In this document: piece by piece, positions 59,542 through 64,000 of the stretch
Layout of the letters: each line of letters begins with the position of its first letter
Position numbering within the stretch: the stretch's first letter is position 1
NCBI GenBank assembly: GCA_017643385.1
Contig: JAEPNN010000001.1
Span: 248,001 to 312,000, forward strand
DNA from: Dinoroseobacter sp.
GTDB lineage: Bacteria; Pseudomonadota; Alphaproteobacteria; Rhodobacterales; Rhodobacteraceae
DNA length: 64,000 nucleotides
Reading direction: 5' to 3'
The notes under the pieces: model-generated
Seen by the model: only the letters and a program-made list of their open reading frames with translations
Databases searched by the model: none
What the model was told of the DNA's origin: nothing
Position numbers and translations under genes: made by a program

Positions 59542-60521
59542 GCTTTGGTCTCAGCCTTTGCGGGGCCTGACTGCTTTTCAGGCGCGGGGCTGGTGGTTTG
59601 GGATTCGTCTGAGATCGCTTTCGATTGACTTTGTTCCGGCCCTGGTGCGGGCAGGTCGCCCCGCACAGCAGGGGGCTGTTTAAGGAGCATACGAATAATC
59701 GTAATCAATTCATCACGCATTTTGGTGCGCGGGGTAACCCGATCCAACATACCGTGATCCAGGAGGTACTCTGCGCGTTGGAAGCCCTCGGGCAGCTTTT
59801 CACGAATGGTCTGTTCAATCACGCGCGGTCCCGCAAAGCAGATTAGCGCGTTGGGTTCGGCAATCTGTACATCGCCCAGCATTGCATAAGATGCAGTGAC
59901 CCCGCCAGTTGTGGGATGTGTAAGGACAACAATATAGGGAAGTCCGGCCTCACGCAGCATCTGGATGGCAACAGTGGTGCGGGGCATCTGCATCAAGCTC
60001 AGAATGCCTTCCTGCATCCGCGCGCCACCCGCTGCTGAAAATAGGATCAGCGGAGCTTTGATCTTCACCGCACGTTCGGCAGCAGCGATGATCGCGTTGC
60101 CGACATACATGCCCATGGATCCTCCCATGAAGGAGAAATCCTGAGCTGCTGCGACGACCTTCGTGCGCCCCATCTCCCCCTCGCCGACCAGCATCGCTTC
60201 GTTTTCGCCGGTTGAACGCTGGGCAGATTTCATGCGGTCGGGATAGCGTTTTTGGTCGCGAAACTGCAATGGATCTGCGACAGGGGCAGGGACCTTAACA
60301 TCAGTGAAAATGCCCCCATCAAAAAGTGCGCTGAACCGATCGCGGGGGGAGATCCCCATATGGTGTCCACAAGATGGGCAAACGTTCAAATTGTCCGAGA
60401 GCTCGCGGTGAAACAGCATCGTCCCGCAATCGTTGCATTTCGTCCAAAGGTTCTCGGGCATCTCGCGACGGGAGAAGAGCGAGTTAATTTTTGGGCGAAC
60501 GTAATTGGTGATCCAGTTCAT
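59538..60521 (-). CDS. accD: Acetyl-CoA carboxylase carboxyltransferase subunit beta
   Basis: AccD with AccA transfers the carboxyl group from biotin to acetyl-CoA, making malonyl-CoA for fatty-acid synthesis. The 327-residue protein has the N-terminal Cys4 zinc ribbon ([13 protein letters not shown] and [12 protein letters not shown]) and the crotonase-like carboxyltransferase core with [20 protein letters not shown] and [18 protein letters not shown]. The last 45 residues are Pro/Ala/Gln-rich and variable. It heads the accD-folC operon, leftward. Confidence 0.96.
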   Translation of the reverse strand: MNWITNYVRPKINSLFSRREMPENLWTKCNDCGTMLFHRELSDNLNVCPSCGHHMGISPRDRFSALFDGGIFTDVKVPAPVADPLQFRDQKRYPDRMKSAQRSTGENEAMLVGEGEMGRTKVVAAAQDFSFMGGSMGMYVGNAIIAAAERAVKIKAPLILFSAAGGARMQEGILSLMQMPRTTVAIQMLREAGLPYIVVLTHPTTGGVTASYAMLGDVQIAEPNALICFAGPRVIEQTIREKLPEGFQRAEYLLDHGMLDRVTPRTKMRDELITIIRMLLKQPPAVRGDLPAPGPEQSQSKAISDESQTTSPAPEKQSGPAKAETKA

Positions 60522-60580
60522 CGCTTGGGCCTTCTGACGATCAGTGAGCGTCAGTTAAGCGGGCAGACGAAGAATTGCAA

Positions 60581-60736
60581 TTAGCGTGTGGCGGTCGTGG
60601 TCGCGTGTGCCGCTCCATAGCCGATGGTATCGGATATGCCGCTGCGCATGCGTTCAGCGCTATTGGCGACGAAATACAGGCTGCCTGTTCCCATAAGAGA
60701 AATCATGATGACGACTAAAACTACGGCTTTACGCAT
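60581..60736 (-). CDS. Small single-span membrane peptide (hypothetical)
   Basis: A possible 51-residue protein starting MRKAVVLVVIMISLMGTGSL, one hydrophobic span after a short basic N-terminus, followed by YFVANSAERMRSGISDTIGY and a Thr/Ala-rich tail. The orientation and basic start look like a real inner-membrane or signal-anchored peptide, but there is no strong ribosome site and I recognise no family. An ATG at 60772 is in frame and would add 12 residues. It lies between accD and a CPBP-protease gene, same strand. Confidence 0.45.
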   Translation of the reverse strand: MRKAVVLVVIMISLMGTGSLYFVANSAERMRSGISDTIGYGAAHATTTATR

Positions 60737-60839
60737 TATTCTGAGTTCTTGCTGATATACTATTGGGTACATATTTACGCTTTAAGATACCTTGCCCTCA
60801 TCTGTGCAACTTTGTCGAAAGTTTGACGAAAATTGGGCG

Positions 60840-61733
60840 CTACTGTTGCCATCTTCGCAACGATATCCGGATCAAGCCCCATATTATCAACATTATAGCG
60901 ACGTCTTGGCCGATCATCGTCGCCAATACTTCCGTGTCTTGGAATCGAAATGGCGTCAGGTAGAGCGACAATCCAGAGATTGACCCAGGTACAGACACCG
61001 CCAGTAAAGCGAGGCAATTATTGGCGAAGTGAAACCCCCACGCTGCAGCAATAGACCCTGTGTACGCGGTCAGGTCTGCTGCAAGCAGCCCAAAAATAAA
61101 CGTCGCTATCAGCATCAAGTAAGCAGACCCGCCCATGTTGACCGGATCAAAATGAGCAATTCCAAATAAAAATGCAGGCAAAACCATCCAAGCGACGGGT
61201 GATGAGAAGCGTGCGGCGAGTTGTTGCTGCAGGTAACCGCGAAACAGAAGCTCTTCTGCCCCGGTCTGAACCAGAATGCCGAAAAGTCCGAGGGGTAAAA
61301 AAATCAGCCAAGTTGTGACTGGCAGATTGGGGACAACGTCGTGGCGAAGGAGAAACCACCCCAGCGACATAAGCAGCAGTGCCATAGCGATTCCTGCCCC
61401 ACGAAAGAAATCACCGTAAACGCGACCATTTTGGCCAATCAGACTGGCAAGGCCTCGGCGATGTGCGATAAACGCACCGGTGATCGTCGCGAATGCCATT
61501 CCTAAAAATGTGGCAAGCACGGCCAAGGTTGTGACTGGTGTGTTTGGCTCCTGCAGGTTGGCGGCCCAGATAGGTGCCGCTTCGCGGCCCACAATAGCGA
61601 CCAAGATCCCGAAAAAGCCGCCGAGCGTGGCCGCAAAAACGCTTGTAATGATCACGATTCCCAGAACGAGGCGCCAGAGCGCAGAACGCTCTTTGGCAGG
61701 TGTGAAAAACGCAGCATGTGCTGGATAGAGCAT
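60840..61733 (-). CDS. CPBP family intramembrane metalloprotease
   Basis: A 297-residue polytopic protein of the CAAX-protease and bacteriocin-processing (Abi/CPBP) family. About seven or eight membrane segments are seen. The family motifs are present: EE-x3-R in [20 protein letters not shown], the His of [12 protein letters not shown] and a late His in [18 protein letters not shown]. Family members cleave membrane substrates or act as chaperones; the substrate is unknown. It is divergent from ilvD with about 100 bp between starts. Confidence 0.92.
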   Translation of the reverse strand: MLYPAHAAFFTPAKERSALWRLVLGIVIITSVFAATLGGFFGILVAIVGREAAPIWAANLQEPNTPVTTLAVLATFLGMAFATITGAFIAHRRGLASLIGQNGRVYGDFFRGAGIAMALLLMSLGWFLLRHDVVPNLPVTTWLIFLPLGLFGILVQTGAEELLFRGYLQQQLAARFSSPVAWMVLPAFLFGIAHFDPVNMGGSAYLMLIATFIFGLLAADLTAYTGSIAAAWGFHFANNCLALLAVSVPGSISGLSLYLTPFRFQDTEVLATMIGQDVAIMLIIWGLIRISLRRWQQ

Positions 61734-61836
61734 TGTTGTCGTCCATCAGATGGGTGTTGGCGCTTGTGCGCCGACAGTCGCTGACCTATCCAAGCGGGCA
61801 ACACCATTCAAGGCCCGACCCGAGGGAGGACTCGCC

Positions 61837-63567
61837 ATGAGCAGTACCGTTGATAAATCAAAACTGCCTAGCCGTTATGTAACCGAAGGCCCCGCGCGCG
61901 CGCCGCACCGGTCCTATTTTTATGCTATGGGCTTGGGAGATGAAGAGATCCACCAACCCTGGGTCGGTGTCGCAACCTGCTGGAACGAAGCTGCACCTTG
62001 CAACATTGCGCTGAATCGTCAGGCGCAGGCTGTCAAGCTGGGCGTGAAGCAAGGAAATGGTACCCCGCGTGAATTCACAACGATTACCGTGACCGACGGC
62101 ATCGCAATGGGGCACGAGGGCATGCGCTCTTCGCTGGCCTCGCGCGAAGCGATTGCAGACACCGTTGAACTTACGATGCGCGGGCATTGCTATGACGCGA
62201 TCGTCGGGCTTGCAGGCTGCGACAAATCCTTGCCAGGCATGATGATGGCGATGGTCCGTCTGAACACACCATCTGTCTTCATCTACGGTGGGTCGATTTT
62301 GCCAGGCCGACTGGACGGTAAAGACGTAACCGTTCAGGATGTTTTTGAAGCAGTAGGCCAGCATCAGGCAGGCAACTTGTCTGATGAAGCGCTTGCGGTA
62401 CTGGAGCGGGTTGCTTGCCCTTCTGCGGGGGCCTGTGGAGGTCAGTTTACTGCCAACACGATGGCCTGCGTGTCAGAGGCAATTGGATTGGCGCTGCCAA
62501 ATTCCTCTGGCGCTCCAGCCCCATACGAAAGCCGTGATCAGTACGGCATCGCGTCAGGTCAAGCTGTTATGAAGCTTATCGAAAAGAATATTCGCGCGCG
62601 CGATATCGTTACGCGAAAGTCTCTCGAAAACGCAGCGCGCATTGTGGCTTGTACGGGCGGCTCAACAAACGCAGGATTACACTTGCCAGCAATCGCGCAC
62701 GAGGCCGGTATCGAATTCGACCTCAAGGACGTATGCGAGATCTTCCGGGATACTCCGTACTTCGTGGATCTGAAGCCAGGCGGGCAATACGTAGCAAAAG
62801 ACCTCTACGAGGCGGGCGGAGTTCCGGTTGTGATGAACGAATTGCGAAAGGTCGGATTGATTCATGAAGACTGCATGACCGCCACTGGCCGCACCATGGG
62901 CGAGGAACTCGATGAATTGCAGCACGGTGCTGACGGCAAAGTCGTTCATCCTGTCGAAACGCCGATTTCGACAACTGGTGGTGTTGTCGGTCTCGAGGGC
63001 AACCTCGCTCCCGAAGGCGCTATCGTGAAAATTGCGGGCATGACTGAAGATCAGCTGTCCTTCACCGGTCCAGCACGTGTGTTTGAATGCGAAGAAGAAG
63101 CGTTCGAAGCCGTGAAGCGACGCGAATACGAAGAAGGTGAAGTGATCGTCATTCGCAACGAGGGTCCCGCTGGGGGGCCAGGAATGCGTGAGATGCTGGC
63201 AACGACGGCCGCACTTTCAGGTCAGGGCATGGGAAAAAAGGTTGCCTTGATTACTGATGGGCGGTTTTCTGGTGCAACGCGCGGCTTTTGCGTTGGCCAT
63301 GTTGGGCCTGAAGCCGCCCATGGCGGACCAATTGCTTTGATCCAGAACGGGGACGTGATAACCTTGGATGCAACGGCTGGCGCGATCTCGGTCGATCTTA
63401 GCGATGACGAGCTTGCGCAACGAAAAGCCGATTGGGCAGGATCAAGGAAGACGATCTATGCGTCTGGCGCGCTTTGGAAATACGCACAGCTTGTTGGTGG
63501 TGCCAAAAAGGGCGCCGTCACCCATCCTGGTGCGGAAGGTGAGGCCCACATCTACATGGACCTCTAA
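61837..63567 (+). CDS. ilvD: Dihydroxy-acid dehydratase
   Basis: Dehydrates 2,3-dihydroxy-isovalerate and its isoleucine-pathway analogue to the 2-oxo acids in branched-chain amino acid synthesis. The 576-residue protein has the iron-sulfur Cys residues in [34 protein letters not shown] and [20 protein letters not shown], and the C-terminal [20 protein letters not shown]. The start at 61837 has GGGAGG seven bases upstream; the in-frame ATG at 61750 would add 29 residues that do not look like the family. Confidence 0.97.
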   Translation: MSSTVDKSKLPSRYVTEGPARAPHRSYFYAMGLGDEEIHQPWVGVATCWNEAAPCNIALNRQAQAVKLGVKQGNGTPREFTTITVTDGIAMGHEGMRSSLASREAIADTVELTMRGHCYDAIVGLAGCDKSLPGMMMAMVRLNTPSVFIYGGSILPGRLDGKDVTVQDVFEAVGQHQAGNLSDEALAVLERVACPSAGACGGQFTANTMACVSEAIGLALPNSSGAPAPYESRDQYGIASGQAVMKLIEKNIRARDIVTRKSLENAARIVACTGGSTNAGLHLPAIAHEAGIEFDLKDVCEIFRDTPYFVDLKPGGQYVAKDLYEAGGVPVVMNELRKVGLIHEDCMTATGRTMGEELDELQHGADGKVVHPVETPISTTGGVVGLEGNLAPEGAIVKIAGMTEDQLSFTGPARVFECEEEAFEAVKRREYEEGEVIVIRNEGPAGGPGMREMLATTAALSGQGMGKKVALITDGRFSGATRGFCVGHVGPEAAHGGPIALIQNGDVITLDATAGAISVDLSDDELAQRKADWAGSRKTIYASGALWKYAQLVGGAKKGAVTHPGAEGEAHIYMDL

Positions 63568-63571
63568 CTTC

Positions 63572-64000
63572 ATGCGCGGGGCCGCTTTGGTAGCTTGCGT
63601 GGCTCTGACCGCCTGCGGTGGTGGATTCGGGGGTGGCGGGAGTACCAATGCGTCCCAATCCGGGCTGTCTAATCTCTTTGGAGCACGCCCTTCTTCGGAA
63701 GTAACAGTGACGCAAAATAGGGTTCGGATTGCGGGACCGGAGGGGTATTGTGTCGATCCAACTGGAACGCAAAACAGCCCGGCAACAGGGTTTGTCTTGC
63801 TCGGTAACTGCGCGGCGATCCCAGGATCTTTGCGTAGCCAGCAACCTGCAGACCCTGCGATTCTGACCGCATCTGTGGGTGATAACCCAGGCGATCCTGT
63901 TGCAACCAGACTGGCTGAGATGGATTCGTATCTTAGGTCCGATGAGGGGCGTTCTGCGCTAAGCCGATCTGGTGATGCTGGTACGGTGGTCGTTCTGGAC
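63572..64000 (+). CDS. Putative lipoprotein, partial
   Basis: A reading frame from ATG 63572 runs off the right edge, 143 residues visible. It opens MRGAALVACVALTACGGGFG, a lipoprotein signal peptide with the lipid-modified Cys in LTAC, followed by a Gly/Ser-rich linker. The next part, VTQNRVRIAGPEGYCVDPTG then FVLLGNCAAIPGS, has two Cys that could form a disulfide. I recognise no family. It lies 4 bp after ilvD on the same strand, so it may be transcribed with it. Confidence 0.75.
   Translation, partial: MRGAALVACVALTACGGGFGGGGSTNASQSGLSNLFGARPSSEVTVTQNRVRIAGPEGYCVDPTGTQNSPATGFVLLGNCAAIPGSLRSQQPADPAILTASVGDNPGDPVATRLAEMDSYLRSDEGRSALSRSGDAGTVVVLD

Noticed and set aside
60534-60554. CTGACG/CGTCAG inverted repeat upstream of accD as a terminator or operator
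   Set aside because: Only 6 bp of stem with a 9-nt loop and no T-tract; expected by chance at this scale.
1-64000. tRNA, rRNA, CRISPR or insertion sequences
   Set aside because: Scanned by eye for cloverleaf ends, repeats with regular spacing and transposase-like proteins; none was convincing. A tRNAscan or IS search would settle it.

Overview
The window looks like a chromosomal segment of a marine alphaproteobacterium of the Roseobacter group (Rhodobacteraceae). The signs are a TAXI-type TRAP transporter, DUF2794, gene-transfer-agent head-spike genes, an Irr-type iron box in front of mbfA, a CtrA-type box, the four-gene Anbu cluster and glutathione-dependent formaldehyde oxidation. I saw no rRNA, tRNA, CRISPR array, transposase or integrase. 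Gene density is high and most genes sit in short runs with ATGA or similar stop/start overlaps.

Layout. 1-3.3 kb: TAXI TRAP transporter (permease cut by the left edge) divergent from an RpiR regulator. 3.5-9 kb: housekeeping and small conserved genes (DUF2794, NlpC/P60 hydrolase, M17 aminopeptidase, a helical-bundle protein, a ribbon-helix-helix-like protein behind a perfect CtrA-type box, a PagL-like outer-membrane protein, asd). 9.1-13 kb: the Anbu cluster (permuted ATP-grasp, alpha-E, transglutaminase, Anbu proteasome-like peptidase). 13-15 kb: a CPA2/KefC-type antiporter.

15.3-32.4 kb is the accessory core: a surface-polysaccharide locus. It has an SDR / Kdo-type cytidylyltransferase / KdsC-like phosphatase trio, two glycosyltransferases, four sulfotransferase-family proteins, a methyltransferase, a PPP-type phosphatase next to a Wzc-like tyrosine autokinase, a Wzx-like flippase, a Wzy-like polymerase, a Wza-like export lipoprotein and an LpxL-type acyltransferase. 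The leftward operon that ends in wzy begins with two genes I read as GTA head-spike base and fibre (ghsA, ghsB). The virion part that binds the capsule would therefore be co-transcribed with genes that build a capsule. The four sulfotransferases suggest a sulfated polymer.

32.4-38 kb: DMT exporter, leuB, a membrane protein, leuCD. 38.2-44.9 kb: conserved rsfS-rlmH-gpmI-envC-ctpA-rppH run and a methyltransferase. 44.9-52 kb: C1 metabolism (SHMT-like enzyme, c-type cytochrome, class III alcohol dehydrogenase, S-formylglutathione hydrolase) with an Irr-boxed iron exporter gene (mbfA), a TetR regulator and an AEC transporter inserted. 52-64 kb: transporters, HAD hydrolase, ornithine cyclodeaminase-like protein, alpha/beta hydrolase, MFS, zapE, folC-accD, CPBP protease, ilvD and a cut lipoprotein gene.

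All calls come from reading translations, motifs and gene order. No database search was run.
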